Of a stretch of DNA of 64,000 nucleotides, positions 24,966 to 37,700 are shown piece after piece. The DNA is from Plumapathes pennacea (taxonomy: Eukaryota; Cnidaria; Anthozoa; Antipatharia; Myriopathidae). The translations under genes and the position numbers were made by a program. The stretch spans positions 4,610,001 to 4,674,000 of the forward strand of contig OZ038472.1 in assembly GCA_964036295.1 (NCBI GenBank), read 5' to 3'. Position 1 is the first letter of the stretch; every line of letters starts with the position of its first letter. The notes below the pieces were generated by a model, which was not told where the DNA came from, made no database searches, and worked only from the letters and a program-made list of their open reading frames with translations.

Positions 24966-27900
24966 GTAATAGTAATAATAATAGTAATAATAATAATAAC
25001 AATAATCATAAACATAATCATAATAACAATAGGGTCACAATTAATATCTAAAGATAATATACCCAAGCCCTCAAAGATATTTAGCAAAAAAGAAAAAAAG
25101 TTGAAGTTGATGATTAAATGTAAAAAACATAACTAAAAAGACCTAGAAATAACATCAAGCTACCACTAATGTGTCCTAGTTTTGGCAGGCCATTACACTA
25201 AACTACAAAATTTGCACTTGAATCTACAATTTTGTGCAATGACCGCTGACTCAAAATTAAGATGACCGCACGGTCAAAACAAGTATTTCCGCAGTATCCA
25301 TGAAAACTACAGATTTGACAGATAGACTATTCTTACCCTTTGCCCACATCAAGAGCAATGGCGTTAGCTCTGACATTTCCCACTAATGTTGCTTGGACAG
25401 AAGACTTTAAACTGGCCACGAAGATTCCTTCCTTAGCAGTGTCAGTCCAGTAAATGTTGTCTCCTCCATAGTCTATCGCAAAGTCATCTGCCTTAAAATC
25501 CGACATGATTATGTCTTTATTTGTTCCATTCAGGTAGGATCTGTAAAGCCCGGGCTCTTGATTAAACCCTACTTCCGAGTATAGAAGCCGTCCTTGAGAC
25601 CAGTAGATACTGTCGTCCGTGGGATCAATCTCAATGCGGAGCGGTTTAATAACGTCTCTGATCGGTAGCTCTGTTTCATTTAGCTTCTCACCCTGACTCG
25701 TTATCTGAGCAGCGTAGAGGAGTTCCCTTTGGTTATCGATGAATGCTACAAAGTCGACTTGGAAATCTGAAAATGAGAAAAATAATGGTTTGCAAGAACA
25801 TTTGCAAGAAGACAAGTCATCGAGATCGCGTCGGATCTAATATACACACGCACCCTACAAATTGTAAGCTGTCCTTTGAATACTGATAAGTATTAGGATT
25901 GTAACACAGTGGAGACCCCGGTAAGCGACCACAGTTTGTATCAAGCTAAGGTCAATTGCAAGTAGATTAGGTGTAACTAAAGGAGGCAGTGTGGCCGAGT
26001 GGTTAGGGCTTGAAATCCGGCGCCCTAACCTCGGAATTCGGTCCCTGGTTCAAGTTCCGCTCTGACCACTGAATTTGCAACACGGTAGCCCTGAGTTCAA
26101 ATCCTCGGCCACACTATGTAAATAGCCAACTGGTTAGCCTCCGACCAGTTGGGATTCTTAACACATTTGCGTTCAGTTTATGATATTTGGTTTCTGCATT
26201 TCAAGTCTCCCCAATTAGCACGGCCAGTGCTAAATACATTAAGACTTAAATAAAGTGATTTTTTTTTATTTAACTTACATGTAACGTACAGTACGTATAA
26301 CTCGAGTGTAAGTAAGTACGTAAGTAAAATAGAATAATAAGTAATTAAGTTCCAAGAGGTGGTCGCTTAGGGGAATTCAGAGTATATCAACGGATATCAG
26401 AGACAACAATACTAACCGTACGAGGGTAACTCGCTGGTCTGGCAGACAACAGACGCATCTTCATTATGCTGACAGTTGTGTTCATTCCAGCCGTCATTCT
26501 GGCAGCCTTCGATGGAAGACTCATTTCCAAAACACTGTGAGTTGTCGATCCAAATGTGGCCATTACCTTGTCCATAGGAGGCCAACGTGGGAGCAGACAG
26601 CGCACGAGAGAAGTTCAACTGCCGACAAACCACATCCGCGTCGTTGATGTCCCAGTTGTCGTCACAAATGGTTCCCCAGTAGCCGTCGTGGAAGATTTCG
26701 ACACGGCCTTCATTTAGATGCGGTCCATCAACGATTCTCACAGTTTGGTCTGTGGAGTAAATTTATTTAGTCATATCTAGTTTCTAATCTGGTATTTCCT
26801 TATTATCACAGTTTATGACCCATCAAATATTTCCTCCCGCGCGTGATTGGTGGAATCGTGACATGTGACCGAATACTGTCCGCTCACGAGCGGTCGTTAT
26901 CAGCGAATAACCCCCGCCTGGCGAACAAACGCTGTTCATTCCTCTCCCCCTCCCCCGGTGTCCTCGTACCTGGTGATGGTGGCGTGTATTTACACGTTAC
27001 TCCAACGTCATCAAAGTGTGTACACCCATGGTTGCCCCAGCCTCCATGGCGACAATGGGAAATAGACGACTCGTCGCCAATGCAGTTTGCCTGATCAAGC
27101 CAAATTCTCCCGCTGCCCATGCCGTAGTAGGAGCAGCATTCTGCTCCCCAAGCTCCTTCATAGCCGAGCATCCTGCAAATGACGTCAGCATCCATAATGT
27201 CCCAGTAATTGTCGCAAATTGTCCCCCATTCGCCGTTGTGGAAAATCTCGACACGCCCTTCGTTGGCCTTCTCGCCGTCTCGTAAGCGAGCTGTGACATC
27301 TGTTGTGCAAAAAAAAATTTATATTTACCGTACGATAAGTGAAGTTTTACTCGCATTTACTCACAAGTAGTTTATACAGACAACTCCCTTTAAAACAGAC
27401 ACCCTCGGGGCCAGATCCAACCGTCCGTCTTAGAATGTCCGTCTGTAAGAGTAAAAAACTGAAGAAACGGCACTTCTACCAGGTGTCCGAGAAGGGTCTT
27501 AGGAGGGTGTCCGTTGAGAAAAAGTTGACAGTATACCTAAGAAGAAACCTTCCTTCCCTTCTCTGCCCTTTCCCACTTCTGCCAATCAAATTTAGCACCG
27601 TAAATTAATAGATGCACAATGCACTACAAATCTCTCAAGTGGCAATAATCAATTCGTTTGAATAATTATATTGCCGAGCGAAAATTGCAGGAACAAATCA
27701 TTCTCAGACTCCACTTCCACGCCGTGGAAATACGGCATTTCCGCTGATCAGCGTTCGTTTTTGTCTCGAGGTACAATTTCACATCGCTTGCAAATCCCCG
27801 TTTTCCCTGTGCACAACTTGTGCTATAGAAAACGTATGCAGTCGAAGCTCTCTGAGCGGATACTCTTGTAAACGGGCAGCTCTACTTATTCAGACACCAT

Positions 27901-30900
27901 AACTAAACCCCGTTTAAATTTTAGCTCAGTCAAACTCTGTATTTACACATTCCCGTAAGTTCCAGTTCGGACATTTTTTCCTGCTTCCCGAGGTGTCGGC
28001 TTACGGGAGCTTCGACTGCAGCTAACTCATACTTGAGTAACGAGTCTTGATTTTAAGCTTCAAGGTTGTAAAAGCGATCAAGGAAAAAGAATACTACAAT
28101 TGAACTTGCTGTCACTTCCACAGTTCTGTGCAAGGACCGCTGACTCACAAATAAGGTGATTGCACGGTCGAAAAAACGTACTACCGCAGGGCTCTTCCCC
28201 TCTGACCCATGTCGCTCATTTTAAGCATGCGTAGTAAAGTTAAGTGATACATACTTGGGGGCGGCCCAGGTGACGGAAGAGGAGTTGGAGCTGGATGAAG
28301 CAAAGACAGAACAAATATGGTTAAACGAACAATCATTTTACTATAGCAACAAGAGCATGATGGTATAGGCACCTTAACTAAAATAGCGCTCTAAAGTGTA
28401 TTTTAGGTCGTGTTCTTTTGGGAATCAACCATTTTCGGTTGGTTTGGTCGATCAACTTTTGCAAACCACTTGGAACTCGGCTAAAACGGTTGTAAAAGAT
28501 GGTACTTGGTGTACGGCCGTGTCAATTTACAGCTCTTTCAACCGAAAACGGTTGAAATGAGTTCTATTGGTACACTTCAACCACATCAACCAAAACCCGT
28601 TTAATAGTGGAAACGGTCGGTCCCACTAAAACACGACCCCATTGTCGCTATTTGATGAAACCTGACTAAAGTATCAATCTCGTTTTGTCACTTTTCTCCT
28701 TCGATTTCTTCTTAAAAAGTTGGGAGAAGCTGTATTTAGGAGTAAAAGTCCTATTTCAGACCAAATATCAAATCTATCCTATTCCAGACCAAGGGTTCAA
28801 AATTGATACCCTATTTCAGACTAAAATGCTGAAAATTATACCCTTTGAGGTATGACTTATACATGGGAGTACCCCCGGGGGGGGGGGGGGGGGTTAAGTA
28901 CAAACAAAATGGCTTACTGGGTAGCAAGGAATTCCAGCAAACAACGCCAGCATCTTCAGAATGATCGCAGTTGCCCATCCCCCAGCCCTTGTGGTGGCAT
29001 TCCGCTACCGTCGACTCGTCTCCTCTGCATTTGACATCATCCAAAAAGATGGGCCCTGTCCCTTCACCATATCCACTCTCTTTGAATTCATTGTCAACTG
29101 CTCTTACGGCACCGGGAAAGCCCAGCATGTGACAGACGACCTTAGCTTCGTCAATACCCCAGTGATCATCACAAATGGTGCCCCACTGTCCTTTGTACTG
29201 GATCTCCACCCGGCCCTCATTGGATGAGTTCCCTCCTGCAAGGCGGATTCTTAACCCTGTGGTTTCGTAGAAAATTGAATAAGTCAGTTGAAGGAAACAC
29301 AGCGGAAATACGTTCTTGACGTCACTTCCGTTAGTCAGCGTGCGTCGCCATTACTATGCAGCTCGGTCTAAACCAAGGTGAATTTTTACCTCGTGTGCAA
29401 GCCCTGTTTTTCCTGTGCACAACTTATGTTTTACACTAAAAGATCAATGAACTAACTTATAATTGAGTATCGAGTTATAGCATTGAGATAAATGGCTGAA
29501 TCTTGAGGTTTTACGAAGTGTTACTGATCTACAAAATCTGCATTGGATCCACAGTATATTATTTTTCAGTCAGCGGTTGTTGCATAAAGGTGACCACATG
29601 ACCGATCCCGGGGGGGGGGGGGGTACTCCCATATGTGAGCCATATAGGTATGTGCCGCCCCAAAGGGTATCATTTTCAGCATTTTTGTCTGAAATAGGGT
29701 ATCGATTTTAGCATTTTAATCTGAAATAGGGTCGGAGATTTTGATATTTGGTCTGAAATAGGGTCGAAAATTGCGCATCTTGGTCTGAAATAGGGTCAAA
29801 AATTGCAAATTTTGGTCTGAAATGGGGTCGAAAATCGCAACTATTTTGGGTAAGGATTTTCAGTCCCGGGCGGCACAATCCTATCCAAAATTTTGAGGAG
29901 TACCCCCCCCCCCCCCCCCCCGGGTAACCGATAAACAAATTTCCGCTGTGTCCTTAAAAAGGTACAATTAGAAGTGTCGACAAAGCACAATCAAATTAAT
30001 CCGGATTCTAACCACAGAAACCCAATGCTGTAGTGTTCTTACCTGGTACTGGTGTTGGTGGTGGTTTCAGTGTCTCTGTCAAATAGAAACAGACAGTTAA
30101 GTTACATACTTTATGTGTCATGACATCTTATAACAAACAAAGTGAGATGGCAGTACAAACGATGCAACTCTGTTGTGCTGTTTCGGGTTGGGAAATGCAT
30201 TTCCAAATGTAAACAAAAGCATTGAATTGGCTGAGAGCACCCCTTAACCCTTTCACTCCCATGCTCAAAATGCAGATTCTCCCAACCTTTTAAGAGTAAA
30301 CTGTATGAGTAATGTGAGAGTTGATAGTTTAATCAGCTTTCATTTTGGCAAGGTATCGAAAGCCAAGTTATCCTTACTGCATCATATGTTTCTGGTGAAA
30401 AATTGAAGGAGAAAATTGAAGTGGATCGCTATTGAGAGTGAAAGGGTTAATGTGAACTTTTAAGGACGTTCGCGCTAATTTTCATGCGCAACATTTGTGC
30501 GCACGTATTAACAATGGATGAAGGAATGCAACGTCATGCACGCGCGGCGCAGATGTTAGCAAAACATGGTTCTTGGATACTATTCGTCAAAATAACTCTC
30601 TTAAAAGTCCGGTGAAGCCTACTTTTCTTTTAGTAAATAAGTTTTTTTACCGATTCTCTAGATAATATCAAAAAAATCAAATAATTCTGAACGTTAGAAG
30701 TTTTTTTTTAAATCCACTTTTACACTCCCGCGGACGCTAAAGCATCGGTCACGAAAGTCTATCGACGCCTTATTGGGCCTTGAAAAGCTCTTAAATTAAA
30801 GTAGTTTTCTTAATGTACCCATTAAGTTCAAATTCGATCATTGCCGACGTTCGAAAGGCATTTTGTTTTTGCTCATAAACAAGCGATACCTACGACGACT

Positions 30901-30961
30901 GGAATGACCAAATTTGGCAATTTATGACACCAATTATCTCCGAAACGAGCCCGGTGACCCC

Positions 30962-30995
<34 letters not shown>

Positions 30996-31644
30996 ATTTT
31001 ATGAATTAGTTTATAATAATATAACTATTGAAGAAATTTGAAAAAATTCTGAACGTTAGAAGTTTTTCGCGCGAATGTTCTTAAGCTACTTTTCTACGAC
31101 AAAATATACAAGCAAGTGATTTCTTACCATTCTTACATGTCTTTCCATCTAACTCCAACTCAACACCGTTTGGACATGCGCATACTGGTCCATAAATGCT
31201 AAGAAGGCACAAGTTGCTGCACCCACCGTTTTGTATCTGACAAAACTGCAGTCCTGTAAAGGTAGTAAAAACAAATTCAAATGGTGGCTCGAGGGATTTA
31301 ATAATTGTTGGTATACATTGATTACAATGCAAACATTATCAAGAAAAAGGAATTATCACCCCAACAACAGCCTGTGTACATGGCAATTCTTGTCTCATTG
31401 TTTGAGAAAATACTGTCCAATGAGCATCTCTATCAAAACTACTCAAATAAGCTTTTTGCATCATCTATCTATTTTAATATTATCCATTAACACTGCGTCT
31501 CATATTTTTAATTTAGCATTTTAGAATTTTAAAAAATTCACTTTATTTGCTACAGAAGACTAGGTTATGTAGATAGTATAGTGTCCCCAATTAGTTTGTT
31601 AAAACTAAATACCCAAGACACTTAAGTAAAGTTTATTATTATTA

Positions 31645-31729
<85 letters not shown>

Positions 31730-34700
31730 CAATTGATCACGTGGTATTTTCCCCATAGCAACGTGTGTTGCAAGCGAACCAGTCCTTCCATGGTTACGAA
31801 AAAGCAAAGTGAGTTTGTACGTGATGGGGCTTCTTTTATACTCCGAAAGCGACACAAGATAATCTGTTGAACCTCTGGGAGTTACTAGTTCAACAGATGA
31901 TCTTGCAATCGCCTGGAAAATGGCTTTTGGAAATCGCTCTCAAAGCATTAAAAAGGTTCCTAAAGGTCAAAGCCATCGCGCACAATCTCACGTTCTTAAC
32001 TATGAAAAGATTGGTTCACTTGCAACCGAGCATGGCGTTGCTACGAGGACTTCTTCTATACTTTGAAAACTATTTCCAATAGCCCCAAAGGTCCAAGCCA
32101 TCACGCACGATCTAACGTCCGCAGCTATGGAAGGATTGGTTCACTTGCAACCCAGCGTAGATCCGAATCCCATATCACGTGGTCTGCATACCTTGAGGTT
32201 GTCTTGACGAATCCATGACTGCTATACCTTTGACATCTTCGTAGCTCAGCCATCCGAAGTTATTGTGGTGCTCGGCGGTCGTTTTGTTCAGTCTTTCGAT
32301 GCTGTGAGTATGCAGATCGCTCCAGTACAAGGTATCCCCAAGCAAAGCCAGATCATAAGGATTGATGTCCTTCATAAAGAACTTTAATTCGCTTTGGATG
32401 CCATAATAGTTCATCGAAAACACAATATCCGTGAGAGCATCTACCCAGTAGACACGACTTTCTGCAACATCTATCACAATGCCAGTAGGAAGAAGAACCC
32501 AGTCTCCCCAGTCTAAGCTCAGTAAGGTTTGCCTTGAGTCACCCGACAAAGATGCTTTTTCTATCTTAGGTTCTGGTAGATTCCAATCAGCCCAGACCAT
32601 TATCCTTTAAAACAAGAGATATGTATTAGTCTTTACCCCACCACGTTCAGTTATCTTTCCAAAGGATCCCTCAATCTTCCCTTTCTTGCAAACAGTCGTT
32701 TAAAAGAGCATATAATAGATAGAATGTATTTTTGAATTAGCTAGAAAGTGACATTAATGTACAAGTTGTACACTGATTTAGTACCGAACAGCATGTCTCA
32801 CACAATCGAAATAATAGGTAAAACTTCAGAAATAGTAATAAACGAAAGCTGCCCAGTAATAAGCAGCTATGTTAAGAACCTCCTTTGTGGACCAATAAAA
32901 CAACACAACTTTGATGAAAAGACAAATATCGATCGTTTTAGGTTACGTATATGTATTTTAAAAATAACAATGACATTACGCGCGTTCTGATTGACCAAAT
33001 TACCGTGTAATACGAGAGTATATTACACGCTGACGTGATACGTGATGTATTTTATTGACTAATTGTTTTACAAAAGAAATATATAACGCGTCATCGTGTA
33101 ATATAGACTCATCTAAACACTTGGGAAGTTGGGAGAACACGAGAGTAGCGCTGGAAACCACTCGGCGGCCTCGTAGTTTCCTGTTACTCTCGTGTTTTCC
33201 CAACTTCCCAACTGTTTAAATGAGGCTATATTACACGTTGACGTGTTATATATTTCTTAATTGCTATCTGCAGAAACATCTTCAGCGATATTTATCAAGT
33301 GACTGTTCCAATTATTATGCCACGGGCGCATCACTTACTCGTTAGCGTGTGGTTCAGTTTGACGCACGTTACACCGTCGGAATAAAGCGCTGAGGCTCAG
33401 AAATTCGAATCGTGACCTACGCATTTCTTTGCATCTTTAAAATTAGCAAAAGGAGAAACTTGCTACTGGCAAAAAAAGCCCTCTATCGCTTGCAGATCCA
33501 ATAACACTGTGGGTTCACACAAAGAAATTTTGCACGGAGAGACCATTCTGGGGTTAATCCTTTTAAATACCTTTAGAACTTTTAGAAGCTATATAAAACA
33601 CAAATACATTTTCCTCAGTCAAGCTGTTTAGAGAAGAATAAAGAAGAATGTTTAAAATACCAAAACTCATCTCTATACCCTTTCTTATACCTGAAGTGTA
33701 AGAAGGACCCATTTTGGGCGGAGTTTCCTTTATAACCTCTCACCGTTCAAATTAAGAAATGAACTTACCCCGCTTGCGGATCAACAGCAATGCCTCGGGG
33801 GTTGTGCACTTTTTCATAGAACAAGGTCTTCCGGTAAAAAGGGACCCATTTTGGGCGGAGTCTCCCCTTATAACCCTTCGCCCCACCCCACCCCCTCCCA
33901 CCCCCTCCAACCGTTCAAATCAAGAAATGAACTTACCCCGCTTGCGGATCCACAGCAATGCCTCGGGGGTTATGCACTTCATCATAGAACAAGGTCTTCC
34001 GATCACTGCCGTCCAAGCGTGCAACCTCGATTCTCTCAAAGAGGAAATCTGTCCAGTACATCATCCCACTCTCCCACTCCACGGCCAGTCCCTCCACCTC
34101 ACCCAGATCGTCTGTGACAAGATCTTCTATCTTTCCGCTGGTGAGATTCATTCGTCTGATCACCCAAAGCTCCGTATCGCTCCAGTAGATCATATTTTCA
34201 CGCACGTGTACATCTAGCGCTGATGCACCCAAAAGACCAGACACCACAGGAATGGAACCATTATTGCTCTGGAGATCAATGGCTTTGATCGTCTTACCCG
34301 CCGCAAAATACAAGCATGGCATCCTGTTGCAGCCCAATGACTCTGAAATACCCAATCAATGGCGAACGTAAAGTAAGTGAGGTTCAGAGCAATCTTAAAT
34401 CTGACAAGACAGCTTCCTTTGAAACTTCAATTGACTTAAGCCCTGACCAAACGGACCCTCAAGTCGAGCCATCTTGACCCAAGAAGAACTCTTAGAGCTC
34501 AGTGATAATATCATGGAACAATATATCTCATAATCTGCTTCTGTTCATTATGCTTTTTCTTCCCTTTTCAGATAACCCGCTTGGATAACGGGTAACGGGT
34601 CTCGTTCAATCAGGCAGTCTTCTGAGCTTTCCTAATTTAATTATTACTTTCCAAATCGAGTAGAGTATACTATTGAAGTACAGTCCTATTAAAATACACC

Positions 34701-37700
34701 CAACATCGGGGAGAGACGGTGCTTTCCTGAAAGCATTGCTGCCTATACTCGCAGTTATATAAAAAATATATAACACTCTAATCACAGGGATCACTTGAAG
34801 GAAAAATCGAACTGGATAAAACTAGCAACACTGAGCTAGAGAAGATGTGGGGAGTGAACCTAATCGCCCAGAATACTTGTGCCGGGGATTAAAAGAACTT
34901 AGTTTATACTTTTTGTGATTTTTAACGCTTCTCGTACCATTTGACGGAGCTGGAGTAGGCGATGGTGCGACGGTCGGGAAAGTTGGCGGAGGTTTTACCG
35001 TCGGCTGAGTATCAATGCAAACCTCTCCAGCTGGAAGTTTGTCTGGACACGCGCATGTATACAAACCTCCAGGTCTTAAGAGGCAAAGATGGGAACATCC
35101 ACCGTTTGACACCTCACATGGGTGTGTTGCTGCGAAGTAGACGTAGAATAAGATAGAGTGAGATGCTTTAGACTCTCCACTACTCAACTAGAACGTGATT
35201 TATGGATCAAACCATCAACCGCTCCATTTTTGTAATTTAAGAGAATGGTCCTAAAGTTTAAGTATCTAGAACATCTAAAATATATCTCCAGTAAAAATAT
35301 AACAGCTTTTTATGCCTTTAAACATAAACACGTCTGGAAACACCGCACGCAACTCGCTCGTGAGCGGACGTTATTCGGTCACGTGTCACGATTCCATCAA
35401 TCACGCGCGGGAGGAAATATTTGATGGGTCATACGAACTTCTCAATCGAGAGACGAGTTTTAGAACCTTGGTAAAATGACAATTCGATTTTCCTTTGGCC
35501 AGTTCTTACCGACCCTTTCAAACACCAAAAAGCTTCGTTTTTCTATACCTTTTTAATACCATAGGCTCCAAAAGGGACCCCTTTCGGGTGGAGCCTCCCT
35601 GTAGAGTCAATCATAGAAAGTATCACCCCTCCCCTGCCGGGTAAAAACTAACCTTGTGGCGCTCTCAATTCCCTCAGCGCTACCCACTTGGCAGAACCAT
35701 TTTCAAACAACACGTGGTATGGGTCGAGTCTGGATAGATTCACCTCCTGGACCATTCCATACAACAAGTAGTCTACTCTTGATGACAACCTTGCCAACAC
35801 ATTGGTTCCATTTAGAACATCCTGGACCATGGGAATGCGGTCTGGAACTATGCGGTTTGTGTCGTTTGGCAAAACGTCCACGCTACTACCATCGTCCAGC
35901 TTTACAGAGACAAGTCGCGAAGTTACTGAAACTATCATACCGTGGAAGTACATCATCCCCGGCGTGATATCGCGAACATACACAGGATCGCCCACCGCAG
36001 ATGGTCCTTAAAACATCAAATAAAGACTTTTATAAAATAACTATGATACTACGCCCGCCCTGATTGGCTAAATAACCGTGTTAGATGAGAGTATATTACA
36101 CGCTGACGCGATACGCGATGTATTTTACTTGACTAATTATTTCATAAAAGAAATATATAACGTGCTCCCGTGTAATATAGCCTCATCTAAACACTTAGGA
36201 AGTTGGGAGAACACTCGAGTAGCGCCGGAAACCACTCGGCGGCCCCGTGGTTTCTCTCGTGTTCTCCCAACTTCCCACGTGTTTAGATGAGGCTATATTA
36301 CACGGTGACGCGTTATATATTTCTTAAATCACATATGGTAATACCGGATTATAGTTAGATCAGTTAAAATAGATAGTTGACTAGTGGAATATTTATTGGT
36401 TTGAATGGCGCGCCCATGAGTCATGGATGAAATATTTGGGGTTAAAGGCTTCAAAACCCTGAAGGTACCTTTCATTGTCAATTTCTGCCCGCAGCTCATA
36501 TAGCTTTATCATACATAAATCATATCTTTTCCCTGACTGTTACGGGTATAAACCCCCTCATTGAACCACACACTATGTTCTAGTAAACTTAGGTCTAAGC
36601 AAATGGTGAAGTGAATATACCTGGATTTCTGTCCCTTGCTGAAATCTTTAAAAGTCCTCTAGGTCCTGACAGGCCCGTGACAAGAATTTTGATATTATTC
36701 CCAGTATCTTTGTCCGCTCTCACGAGCACGTCCTCCCAGGTGTCTATCCAGTAGACGAAATTTTTATCTACGACAATGTCATGCGGCCAGTTAAGGTAAG
36801 AGCTGTAGGGTATAAGGGAATGTGCCACACCTCCAGCAATGTTATATAAGTCTAAGAACATAATGGAGTTATCGTGCTCTCCCACCCAATACAGCCGATT
36901 CGCCATTACATCAAGAAAGATGCCATTAGGTCCTCCATACCAGCTGAACCCGACATAGATTTGTTGTCTGTTCTTTCCATCCATTGTCGACCTCTCTATC
37001 ACATTAAAGGAGCCCCATGCAGACCAATACATGAACCTTCAACAGAAACATTCAAACAATATACCGTATTTCTTCTAATAAGCGCCTTCCCTTGATTAGG
37101 CGCCCCTGTTGAATGCGAAATTTGAAATAGAATATTCTAAGAATTCTAAAAAATCTAAGAATTCTAAAATATTCTAAGAAGACAAGTACGGTATAAATAA
37201 GGCTAACACTACTCCTGTTGTATTACAACTTGTATTTGTTTACAGTTGCAGGTGGTTAATAATTAACTCATTCTCTTCTAACTTGTAATCCGTGATTGCA
37301 AAGCGCTTGTTCACGCAATAGCTCCTGCTTAAATCTTAGTTTCATGTCTTTACTTTGACTTGTGATCTGCCTATTGAGTGCGTCTTCTCGTGTAAGCGCC
37401 CCAACTTGAAACCGAAACTTGAAATAAGGGCCCCAGGTGCTTACTCAAATGTGAATACAGAGAAATAGTTTGAGATAGTGAGGGATCGAGATAGTGGGGT
37501 TTTACCAAACCAATTTTCTACCAAGTTAATTTCCGAGGGAATTCGGTTTCTGTTCAAGATAACGGGGAGTTCAAGATAACCGAGTTCGAGATGAATGGGT
37601 TCTACTGTATGCCCTTATCAATGAACACGAAAAATAGAAAAACAGAAAATCAGTCGTGAATATTAATCACTAAAAATACCACATACCCTCGAGTTGTGTC

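Noticed and set aside
24740..25136. Poly-Leu, poly-Ile and poly-Asn frames
   Set aside because: (AAT)n microsatellite.
25982..26065. A tRNA-Leu-like gene
   Set aside because: A- and B-boxes are present, but the cloverleaf is poor and it runs into a SINE body and tail.
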